From: JAXHLG01 sp034522495
Lineage (GTDB): Bacteria; Patescibacteriota; Minisyncoccia; Moranbacterales; DUUL01
NCBI GenBank assembly: GCA_034522495.1
Contig: JAXHLG010000002.1
Location: 496,001 to 560,000 of the forward strand
Direction of reading: 5' to 3'
Length of the DNA stretch: 64,000 nucleotides
The position numbers and the translations under genes are program-made. A model generated the notes under the pieces. That model did no database searches, was not told the DNA's origin, and saw only the letters and a program-made list of their open reading frames with translations. Below, piece after piece: positions 6,788 to 13,840 of the stretch. The first letter of the stretch is position 1. Every line of letters starts with the position of its first letter.

Positions 6788-7918
6788 ATGGAAAATAAGA
6801 TGGAAAAAGTTTCCGCGAGTCAAGAAAAGGAATATCGGGGAGATTTGAGGAGTTTTTTAAGTCAAGAGTTTGAGGAGAAATTCGGTCATTTGAAAGATAA
6901 ATTGGAAGAGAATCAGTATGCGGATTTTAAAGACAAGTGGATTGAAGATGAAGTGAAAATTGCCTGTGAATTGGAGGAGTCCAACGCGATGCATGAGGAG
7001 GCCAAAGAAGAAGTCAAGAAGGAGAGGGTGGACTTGATTACGGGCCTGGAGAAAGATAAGGCCTTTTTTGGCGATTTGAATCAAAAAGCAGAGGAATATC
7101 TGGGGATCGAGGGCAATGTTTCGGCTCGGGAATGGGTGAAAGAGTTTGTGAGCAAAACTGAGGAGCTGAAGTCTTATGAGTTGAGTGTTATGGCGGCGGA
7201 TATGTCTTATTTGAATATTGTCAATAGTATCAGCCATCAGGAGGGAGATAAAATGCTGGGCAAGATGGGGAAAGCTTTTTTGGATAACCACGATCGGTGC
7301 TATCGGATTCATGGAGACGAGTTTGCAGGCATTTTTGAGGAAGGGAAAGAGGCAGCCGAGGAGAAAATGAATCAAATCGAGAGAGATTTTGAATCCGGCA
7401 AGATGGAGGCCTTGGAGGAAAAGTATGGGTTGAAGCCCAGTGTTGACTGGGCGGTGGTTGGCTGGCCGGAGGCGGTTGATATTTTCAAGCAGGCGCTGGA
7501 GGACGAGGAGGTCAAAAAATTAATCATCCAAAAGGGAAGGCCGTTGAAAGCCTTTGTTGACAGCTGGTATAAGGTTGCGGATATAAAAGCGCTTCATGAG
7601 AAAGCCAGAGCGAGAATTCCCTTATTGGTTCAGAAGCATAAGACCAATCCGGAACTGCAGGAGGAGTTTGCCGGGCATCTTTACAAGGGGGCGTATAATA
7701 TTAGTCAAGAGGATGTATCAAGACTTTCTCAGGTCTGGGACGATGAGGGAAGCGAGAGAATGAAAGAGGAGGTGGAAAATTTTATTGCCGACAGGGAGAA
7801 GAAAATTATTGAAGGCCTTGTAAAAGAGGAAGAGGAGGCGTGGGAGGAGAGGGATTTCGAGAAGGCTCGGGAGAAGAGGCTTGAAAGGATGAAGAGGGAG
7901 GCAGCGATGGAGATTTGA
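6788..7918 (+). CDS. Divergent GGDEF-domain protein (376 aa)
   Basis: Residues 82-185 can be read as a GGDEF domain: VDLITGLEKDKAFF matches the D-x-LTGL-x-NR-x-F entry motif, AADMSYLNIVNSISHQEGDKMLGKM matches the DxDxFKxxND-GHxxGD block, and YRIHGDEFAGIF occupies the active-site loop, with HGDEF in place of GGDEF. Diguanylate cyclases make c-di-GMP; here the first Gly of the loop, the FK and part of the metal/substrate block are replaced, so activity is doubtful. The flanks are highly charged helices with probable coiled coils, especially the C-terminal 60 residues. No signal peptide or membrane segment is visible. No Shine-Dalgarno site is present, unlike the operon just upstream. Confidence 0.65.
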   Translation: MENKMEKVSASQEKEYRGDLRSFLSQEFEEKFGHLKDKLEENQYADFKDKWIEDEVKIACELEESNAMHEEAKEEVKKERVDLITGLEKDKAFFGDLNQKAEEYLGIEGNVSAREWVKEFVSKTEELKSYELSVMAADMSYLNIVNSISHQEGDKMLGKMGKAFLDNHDRCYRIHGDEFAGIFEEGKEAAEEKMNQIERDFESGKMEALEEKYGLKPSVDWAVVGWPEAVDIFKQALEDEEVKKLIIQKGRPLKAFVDSWYKVADIKALHEKARARIPLLVQKHKTNPELQEEFAGHLYKGAYNISQEDVSRLSQVWDDEGSERMKEEVENFIADREKKIIEGLVKEEEEAWEERDFEKAREKRLERMKREAAMEI

Positions 7919-8019
7919 TGCTTGTTGTTGAGGATTTTAGAAAACTGACTTAGCAGGCGGAGTTTGTTTCTTAGGCATCAAACATAATTCATAATACATG
8001 CTTCTTAATACTATACTAA

Positions 8020-8331
8020 ATGATTACTGACTTTGAAAAAAAGGTCTACGAGACTTTGAAGAAGATTCCCAAGGGGAGAGTGGTTAGTTATGGCGGGCTG
8101 GCAAGAGCCTGCGGAAAACCGGGGGCTTTCAGAGCGGTTGGCAATGCTTTGAATAAGAATCCTTTTGCTCCCGAAGTGCCGTGCCACAGAGTTGTTCGAA
8201 GCGACGGACTGGTTGGCGGGTTTTCAAGCGGGGCTGAAAAGAAGGTTAAGTTGTTGAAAAAGGAGGGAGTAGAAGTTGATAAGAATGGGAACGTGAGGGA
8301 TTTTGGGAAAAGGTTATTTGTAATTAGGTGA
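8020..8331 (+). CDS. Single-domain O6-alkylguanine-DNA alkyltransferase (MGMT/Ogt-like)
   Basis: The 103-residue protein corresponds to the C-terminal DNA-binding and active-site domain of the alkyltransferase family. It has the helix-turn-helix region (GRVVSYGGLARACGKPGAFRAVGNALNKNP) and the active-site PCHRVV with the alkyl-accepting Cys retained, followed by LVGGFSSGAEKK. The cysteine separates it from alkyltransferase-like proteins, which have Trp. The usual N-terminal domain is absent, as in several short prokaryotic homologues. It removes alkyl groups from O6-guanine in DNA. Confidence 0.88.
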   Translation: MITDFEKKVYETLKKIPKGRVVSYGGLARACGKPGAFRAVGNALNKNPFAPEVPCHRVVRSDGLVGGFSSGAEKKVKLLKKEGVEVDKNGNVRDFGKRLFVIR

Positions 8332-8374
8332 TTCATATTATCATATTACCATATTACCATGTTATCATTTTATT

Positions 8375-8640
8375 ATATTAGCATTTAAACATAGTGAATG
8401 GTCGTTGGTCTTTGGCGGTTGGTTTGGGTATTAGTCGGTTGGAAAGCGAATAAAAGAATTAAATGGACCGGGCCGGAGGCCCGCTCCAGCGAAAAGTTGA
8501 GTCATGTTACCATGTTACCATATTAGCATTTAAACATAGTGAATGGTCATTGGTCTTTGGCGGTTGGTTTGGGTATTAGTCGGTTGGAAAGCGAATAAAA
8601 GAATTAAATGGACCGGGCCGGAGGCCCGCTCCAGCGAAAA
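8375..8640 (+). repeat. Tandem direct repeat, two 114-bp units at 145-bp spacing
   Basis: Units 8382-8495 and 8527-8640 are nearly identical (a single G/A difference seen). Each ends in GGGCCGGAGGCCC, a GC-rich hairpin. They lie in simple repeats of the type ACCATATT. No frame is supported. Fewer than three units and no short regular spacer pattern exclude a CRISPR array. Confidence 0.85.
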
Positions 8641-8689
8641 ATCATTTTATCATGTTAACATTTGAGCATGGTCATTGATTACTTGGAAA

Positions 8690-8705
8690 CAGTCCCTTTT
8701 ATTAA
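8690..8705 (-). repeat. Remnant of MITE-like family 2 (one end only)
   Basis: TTGGAAACAGTCCC matches the terminal inverted repeat of the elements at 32973 and 38579. The rest of the element is absent. Confidence 0.55.
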
Positions 8706-8720
8706 GGTTGAAGCTTTGGA

Positions 8721-8858
8721 ATGAAATATTGGATTTTTTTGGTGGTAGTGGTTTTTGCAAAGGGTTTTGTGATTTTTCGGGTAGAGTATACCCCTGAAGT
8801 CCGACTTCAGCGGATGCTGAAATCAGACTTCAGGGATAACTCGAAATTTAAATCTTAA
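8721..8858 (+). CDS. Possible 45-aa secreted or membrane peptide
   Basis: ATG at 8721 opens a 45-codon frame starting MKYWIFLVVVVFAKGFVIF, a hydrophobic N-terminal segment, then a charged tail ending KFKS. It stops 9 nt before the SHOCT-protein gene. The second half of the frame is made by an inverted repeat (CCCTGAAGTC...GACTTCAGGG at 8791-8835), so the frame could be accidental. Confidence 0.3.
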   Translation: MKYWIFLVVVVFAKGFVIFRVEYTPEVRLQRMLKSDFRDNSKFKS

Positions 8859-8867
8859 GCATATTTT

Positions 8868-9206
8868 ATGGAAGTTTTTAAAATGGTTACTCCTTTAGCC
8901 AACGGGCAGATGTTTCATGACGGCTCCATGTGGGGAGGTGGAGTTGGGTTTTTCGGAGCGCTGATGGGATTTGTTTTTACTTTGATTTTCTGGGCGCTAG
9001 TGGTGGCCGGGATAGTCTATTTGGTAAAGTACCTGGTTTCCAGGGATAAGGAAGATGAATTGCAAGGACAGGAAGGGAAGAAAATTGATTCGGAGAAAGG
9101 AAAGCCAAGCGACAAAGCGCTGGAAGTCTTAAGAGAGCGCTATGCGAAAGGGGAGATTGACAAGAGGGAGTTTGATCAAAAAAAGAAGGATCTGTTGGAA
9201 ATTTAG
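8868..9206 (+). CDS. SHOCT-domain membrane protein (112 aa)
   Basis: A Gly-rich N-terminus (SMWGGGVGFFGALMG) runs into one transmembrane helix (about residues 28-55), and the C-terminus (residues 82-112, ALEVLRERYAKGEIDKREFDQKKKDLLE) is a typical SHOCT short C-terminal domain. Such proteins are widespread and mostly uncharacterised; the SHOCT motif is thought to mediate oligomerisation. An internal ATG at 8883 is an alternative start. The stop codon TAG coincides with the first bases of the following repeat element. Confidence 0.75.
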   Translation: MEVFKMVTPLANGQMFHDGSMWGGGVGFFGALMGFVFTLIFWALVVAGIVYLVKYLVSRDKEDELQGQEGKKIDSEKGKPSDKALEVLRERYAKGEIDKREFDQKKKDLLEI

Positions 9207-9383
9207 GGGCTGCTGATTTTTGAAAAAAATCTGCTGCCCCCGCTTTGCGGGAAAAAATTATTTTAACTAAAATCTCACAAATAAGGCAAAATAATTCTTG
9301 CCCGGAGAATTTCGGGTTTCGCGCCGCTTTAAAAATATAAATATTTTGCCTTATTTGCTCCGCACTGCGGGGCAGGCCCTATT
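9204..9383 (+). repeat. Dispersed repeat family B, full copy
   Basis: Runs from TAGGGGCTGCTGATTTTTG to GGGGCAGGCCCTATTTA. A near-complete inverted copy occurs at 57484-57639 and a right-end piece at 58281-58345. Characteristic internal blocks are AAATCTCACAAATAAGGCAA and CGCTTTAAAAATATAAATA. It contains small GC-rich hairpins and no frame. Confidence 0.8.
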
Positions 9384-9569
9384 TAGATGTTTTTTGGTTT
9401 TATTCTTTGATCCAGGCATTCTGCGCTTACTTGCTTGAATGCCTGGATATTAATGATACTTCTCTTGACAATCAAAAGCAATTATATGAAAATATTTATT
9501 GCATTGAACTCAGAAAACGGTTAACTTGAAAGTTAATGTTAATTGTCAATTGTCAATTGTTCGAAGTAT

Positions 9570-9650
9570 GCGGGATTCGTATAGTGGCTATTACCCCAGC
9601 CCCAGCCCTATCCAGGGCCGGGCATGCTTCCAAGCTATGGCGACGCTGCG
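9570..9650 (+). pseudogene. Broken tRNA-Gly (5' half duplicated, insertion in anticodon arm)
   Basis: Bases 9570-9601 are identical to the first 32 nt of the intact tRNA-Gly at 9687. The sequence then carries about 24 extra bases (CCAGCCCTATCCAGGGCCGG...), followed by CTTCCAAGCT, which matches the anticodon loop of the intact gene. After that it diverges (ATGGCGACGCTGCG) and no T-arm or 3' acceptor strand can form. Confidence 0.75.
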
Positions 9651-9686
9651 TCACTAAAAAAGTAATTTTGAAAATTTAAAATACAT

Positions 9687-9758
9687 GCGGGATTCGTATA
9701 GTGGCTATTACCCCAGCCTTCCAAGCTGGTGACGCCGGTTCGATTCCGGTATCCCGCT
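9687..9758 (+). tRNA. tRNA-Gly (anticodon TCC)
   Basis: Acceptor stem GCGGGAT/ATCCCGC, D-arm region CGTATAGTGGCTATTA, anticodon arm CCAGC-CTTCCAA-GCTGG with anticodon TCC, T-arm GCCGGTTCGATTCCGGT, discriminator base T. CCA is not encoded. A truncated duplicate lies 117 bp upstream. Confidence 0.95.
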
Positions 9759-9834
9759 CATAGTCATATTAACATTTAAACATATAAGCATATAAACAAA
9801 GGAAGAAAAGAGTTTATATGTTTGGGTGATTTAT

Positions 9835-10104
9835 ATGAAATTACTAATAGAAGCTCGCGAGAGAAGTATTGCTGTCGCCGTAAAAACAGGCAACAAAGTT
9901 ATTAATAGCCGCAGTTGGGAAGATGAGGAAGGCTTGTCAGTGACACTGCTAGATAATATTGACAAAATTTTAAAAGATAGTAAACTTTCATTAAAAGACT
10001 TAACCAAAGTTGAAGTTGAAACTAGTGAAACCGGATTCAGCACAAGAAGGATAATCGAAGCCGTTGCCGGGACGGTGCGTTTATGTTTGGAAAAAAATTT
10101 ATAA
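9835..10104 (+). CDS. TsaB-like N-terminal domain protein (short or degenerate)
   Basis: The 89-residue product (from ATG 9835; a GTG at 9826 is also in frame) follows the N-terminal pattern of TsaB, the partner of TsaD in tRNA t6A synthesis: a first strand (KLLIEARERSIAVAVKTGN), a helix (LSVTLLDNIDKIL), LSLKDLTKVEVETSETGFSTRRI in the place of TsaB's GPGSFTGLR segment, then an alanine-rich helix. The normal TsaB is about twice as long and begins with an IDTS motif, missing here. It may be a CPR-specific minimal TsaB or a relic. It sits between tRNA-Gly and rpoB with no obvious ribosome site. Confidence 0.5.
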   Translation: MKLLIEARERSIAVAVKTGNKVINSRSWEDEEGLSVTLLDNIDKILKDSKLSLKDLTKVEVETSETGFSTRRIIEAVAGTVRLCLEKNL

Positions 10105-10279
10105 ATCTAACTTTATCATAAAATTGAAGCCCATGAACACCGGCTATTTTTTTGACTCAACTAGAAGCGTCGGACACTCGATTACTTATTTTAAGAAAAA
10201 CTAGTCTTCAGGATTATTGCAAATAATCAATATGATGTATTGGTTAATTTTATATTGTATTTAGAAATAAGAAAAAATT

Positions 10280-13200
10280 ATGGCTGAATCAAAAAAGCTT
10301 TCCGTCAAAAAAGATTTTGGAAAAAACTCCAGTTTATCCAAGAGAAAATTTTTCAAAAAGCATTCCATGGTATCCCTTCCTAATTTAATCGAGCCGCAAA
10401 TAAATTCTTATGGCTGGTTTATGGAAGAAGGGTTCAAGGAAGTGCTGAAGGAAGTTTCTCCGATAAAAGATTTCGCCGGAAAGGAAATGGAGCTGACGCT
10501 GGGAGATTACTATCTGGACGAGCCTAAGTATGACGAATTTACGGCCAAAAACAAAAATATCTCTTATGACGCGCCCTTGAGGGTCAAAGCCTCTCTTTTA
10601 ATAAAAAAGACCGGCGAAGTTAGAGAGCAAGAAATATTTTTAACCGATTTCCCCTTGATGACCGACAGGGGTACTTTTGTTATCAATGGCGTTGAGAGAG
10701 TGGTGGTTTCTCAAATTATCAGGAGCCCGGGAGCCTTTTTTACCATGAATTACCAAAAAGGAAAAAAACTCTTTGGGGCTAAAATTATACCCAACAGGGG
10801 AGCCTGGCTTGAGCTTGAAACCGATTACGACGGCGCTATTTGGGTTAAAATCGACAGAAGAAGAAAGATGCCCATAACCTCTCTTTTGAGAATTTTCGGC
10901 TTCAAAAGCAAGGACGAAATGATCAAAGAATTCAGCGATGTCGATGACCAAGAAACTTCATATATAAGGGAAACTTTGAATAAAGATACGGCCAACAGCC
11001 TTGGAGAAGCTTACAAGGAAACCTATAAAAGACTCAGGCCCGGAGACTTGGCAACCGAAGAAAACGCCAAGCAGATGATCCAAAGCGTTTTCTTTAGTTT
11101 TGACAGATACGACCTCAGCCAAGTGGGAAGATATCGCATGAATGTCAGACTTGGAATGGACAAAGAAGAATCCCAAGAGGAGAATCGCATCCTGGGACGC
11201 GATGAAATTGTAGAAGTAATTAAAGAAATCATAAGATTAAACAACGATCCGACCGCTCAGCCGGATGATATTGACCATCTCGGCTCAAGAAGAATCCGCG
11301 GCATAGGAGAGTTGATTCAGAACAGAGTAAGAGTAGGCTTGGCTAGAATGACCAGGAACATAAAAGACAGAATGAGCACATGCGACACCTCTTCCGTAAT
11401 GCCCGGCCAGCTTATCAACCCCCGTCCGGCCGCGGCGGTGATAAAAGAATTCTTTGCCTCTTCCCAGTTATCCCAGTTTATGGATCAGGTTAACCCACTG
11501 GCGGAACTTGAACACAAAAGAAGGATTAGCGCTATGGGTCCCGGCGGATTAGCCAGAGAGAGAGCCGGATTTGAAGTAAGAGACGTGCATTCGTCCCACT
11601 ATGGCAGAATATGCCCGGTGCAAACTCCGGAAGGTCCCAATATCGGATTGGTTAGCCATTTGGCTTCTTATGCCAAAATCAACGCCCACGGGTTTATTGA
11701 AACTCCTTATCGACCGGTCCTGAATGAACTGAGCGCGGAAGCCTCTGAAGGCGAGTGGATTGGCAGAAAGCCCAAATCGGACATCAAAGACAGTTCCGGC
11801 CAGGTTTTGATTAAGAAGGGGGAGGTTGTGAAAAAAGAAGATGTTAATAAAATTAGAAGATCCGGCAAAAAGAAAATTAAAGTGGAACATTTCATTTCCA
11901 AGGAGGTTGAATATATGGACGCTTCCAGAGAAGAAAAATTCAGAATTGCTCACGCCGGCATCGAAACCGATGAGTTTGACAACATTCTCGAGGAGCATAT
12001 TGATATCAGATACCGAGGGGAGCCCCAGACTTCAGAATTAGAGGATGTTGATTATGTAGATGTATCTTCCAAACAATGCATTTCAGTAGCTACAGCGTTG
12101 ATTCCGTTTCTTGAGCATGATGACGCCAACAGGGCATTGATGGGCTCCAATATGCAGAGGCAGGCAGTGTCTTGCGTCAGGCCCCAGTCTCCCGTAGTGG
12201 GAACCGGGCTGGAAGACAAGGCCGCTACCGATTCCGGTCAGGTGATCCTCTCTCAAGAAGACGGAGAGGTAGTGGAAGTGGACGGTAGCCATATAACTAT
12301 AAAAAAGGATAATACTGAAAAAGGAGCCAAAAAATCGACGTATTGGCTTCAGAATTTTGCTAAATCAAACGGCTTCACCTGTATGAATCAGGTGGCCAGA
12401 GTGGATAAAGGACAAAAAGTTAAGAAAGGAGATTTGCTGGCCGATGGCTCTTCCACGGACAATGGAGAGCTAGCCTTGGGCCAGAACGTGTTAGTATCCA
12501 TAATGCCTTGGGAGGGGTATAATTATGAGGATGCTATTATTATATCCAAGCGGCTGGTGGATGATGACAGATTCAGCTCTATCCACATTGAGGACTTTAA
12601 AGTGGATGTTAGAGACACCAAGCTTGGACCGGAAGTGGTTACCAGAGACATCCCTAATATCGGCGAAGACAGACTGAAGAATTTGGATGAAACCGGAGTT
12701 ATAAGAATCGGCGCGGAAATTGTTTCCGGAGATATATTGGTGGGAAAAGTGACCCTCAAGGGCGAGGGAGACTTGACCGCCGAGGAACGCCTTTTGAGAG
12801 CTGTTTTTGGAGAAAAATCCCGCGACGTGAAAGACACTTCTTTGTATTTGCCTCACGGCGAAAGCGGGAAAGTGGTTGACATAAAAGTCTTCTCCCGGGA
12901 ACAGGGTGACAAGCTTCCCGCGGGAGTCATTGAGCAAATCCAAATTTCTATCGCTCAACTGAGGAAAATATCAGTAGGCGATAAACTGGCCGGAAGACAC
13001 GGAAACAAGGGCGTTATCTCCAAAATTGCCGCCGAAGAGGATATGCCTTTCCTTCCGGACGGAACGCCGATTGAACTAATTCTTACGCCCCTGGGAGTGC
13101 CTTCCCGTATGAATCTGGGGCAAATAATGGAAACCCACCTAGGCTGGGCGGCGGCCGCGTTGGGCTATAAGGCCGCTTCTCCGGCGTTGAACGGAGTCAC

Positions 13201-13672
13201 TAAAGAAGAAGTAAAAATCGAGTTGGAAAGAGCCGGATTGCCTAGCGACGGGAAAATAAAGCTAATTGACGGGAAAACCGGTGAATACTTCGATAAAGAA
13301 ACTACGGTTGGCTATATGTACATTATGAAGCTTAACCACTTGGTTGAGGACAAGATTCATATGAGATCCATCGGCCCCTATTCCTTGATTACTCAGCAGC
13401 CACTGGGAGGAAAAGCCCAGTTCGGAGGTCAAAGGTTCGGAGAGATGGAAGTTTGGGCGCTGGAAGGACACGGCGCGGCCTACACTCTCCAGGAAATGCT
13501 AACTATCAAGTCCGACGACGTAATGGGCAGATCTCACACCTATGAAGCCATCATCAAGGGAGAAGACATTAATCCGCCGAACATTCCCGCATCCTTCCAT
13601 GTTTTGTTGAACGAGCTAAAAGCCTTGGCGCTGGATGTGCAGTTGTTAAAAAAAGACTCTTCCAGGGAATAA
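10280..13672 (+). CDS. rpoB: DNA-directed RNA polymerase subunit beta
   Basis: 1130 residues with the conserved beta-subunit blocks in order: GTFVINGVERVVVSQIIRSPG, the rifampicin region SSQLSQFMDQVNPLAELEHKRRISAMGPGGL, the RDVHSSHYGRICPVQTPEGPNIG block, NVLVSIMPWEGYNYEDAIIIS, the KISVGDKLAGRHGNKGVIS active-site lysine region, and the C-terminal GGKAQFGGQRFGEMEVWALE. It is shorter than the E. coli subunit (1342 aa), lacking the lineage-specific insertions, as in most small bacterial genomes. rpoC follows after a 168-bp gap that holds a repeat element. Ribosomal protein genes rplJ/rplL, usual upstream neighbours, are absent. The start follows an A-rich leader with no Shine-Dalgarno site. Confidence 0.97.
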   Translation: MAESKKLSVKKDFGKNSSLSKRKFFKKHSMVSLPNLIEPQINSYGWFMEEGFKEVLKEVSPIKDFAGKEMELTLGDYYLDEPKYDEFTAKNKNISYDAPLRVKASLLIKKTGEVREQEIFLTDFPLMTDRGTFVINGVERVVVSQIIRSPGAFFTMNYQKGKKLFGAKIIPNRGAWLELETDYDGAIWVKIDRRRKMPITSLLRIFGFKSKDEMIKEFSDVDDQETSYIRETLNKDTANSLGEAYKETYKRLRPGDLATEENAKQMIQSVFFSFDRYDLSQVGRYRMNVRLGMDKEESQEENRILGRDEIVEVIKEIIRLNNDPTAQPDDIDHLGSRRIRGIGELIQNRVRVGLARMTRNIKDRMSTCDTSSVMPGQLINPRPAAAVIKEFFASSQLSQFMDQVNPLAELEHKRRISAMGPGGLARERAGFEVRDVHSSHYGRICPVQTPEGPNIGLVSHLASYAKINAHGFIETPYRPVLNELSAEASEGEWIGRKPKSDIKDSSGQVLIKKGEVVKKEDVNKIRRSGKKKIKVEHFISKEVEYMDASREEKFRIAHAGIETDEFDNILEEHIDIRYRGEPQTSELEDVDYVDVSSKQCISVATALIPFLEHDDANRALMGSNMQRQAVSCVRPQSPVVGTGLEDKAATDSGQVILSQEDGEVVEVDGSHITIKKDNTEKGAKKSTYWLQNFAKSNGFTCMNQVARVDKGQKVKKGDLLADGSSTDNGELALGQNVLVSIMPWEGYNYEDAIIISKRLVDDDRFSSIHIEDFKVDVRDTKLGPEVVTRDIPNIGEDRLKNLDETGVIRIGAEIVSGDILVGKVTLKGEGDLTAEERLLRAVFGEKSRDVKDTSLYLPHGESGKVVDIKVFSREQGDKLPAGVIEQIQISIAQLRKISVGDKLAGRHGNKGVISKIAAEEDMPFLPDGTPIELILTPLGVPSRMNLGQIMETHLGWAAAALGYKAASPALNGVTKEEVKIELERAGLPSDGKIKLIDGKTGEYFDKETTVGYMYIMKLNHLVEDKIHMRSIGPYSLITQQPLGGKAQFGGQRFGEMEVWALEGHGAAYTLQEMLTIKSDDVMGRSHTYEAIIKGEDINPPNIPASFHVLLNELKALALDVQLLKKDSSRE

Positions 13673-13673
13673 T

Positions 13674-13805
13674 TTATCGCATAGGAATTTCAAAAAATCC
13701 TATACCCCGCTGATTTCATGCGGATTACCACCCCATAAAACTACTTCGCAGCAACGGGGCAAGCGCACAACTATGCGGGATGCTAAATGTGCGAAGCTTA
13801 ATTTA
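13674..13805 (+). repeat. Dispersed structured repeat family A, copy 1 (between rpoB and rpoC)
   Basis: Starts with the hairpin CATAGGAATTTCAAAAAATCCTATA, then CCGCTGATTTCATGCGG, CCCC...CTACTTCGCAGCAACGGGG, and ends GTGCGAAGCTTAATTTA. Six copies of about 125-130 bp occur, always between genes. This one occupies most of the rpoB-rpoC gap. Confidence 0.88.
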
Positions 13806-13840
13806 TTCATTCTTTTATTATAATAATCTAAATTAGATCA

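Noticed and set aside
8375..8640. Possible CRISPR array
   Set aside because: Only two long units with a single 31-bp gap and no cas genes; it is a simple tandem duplication.
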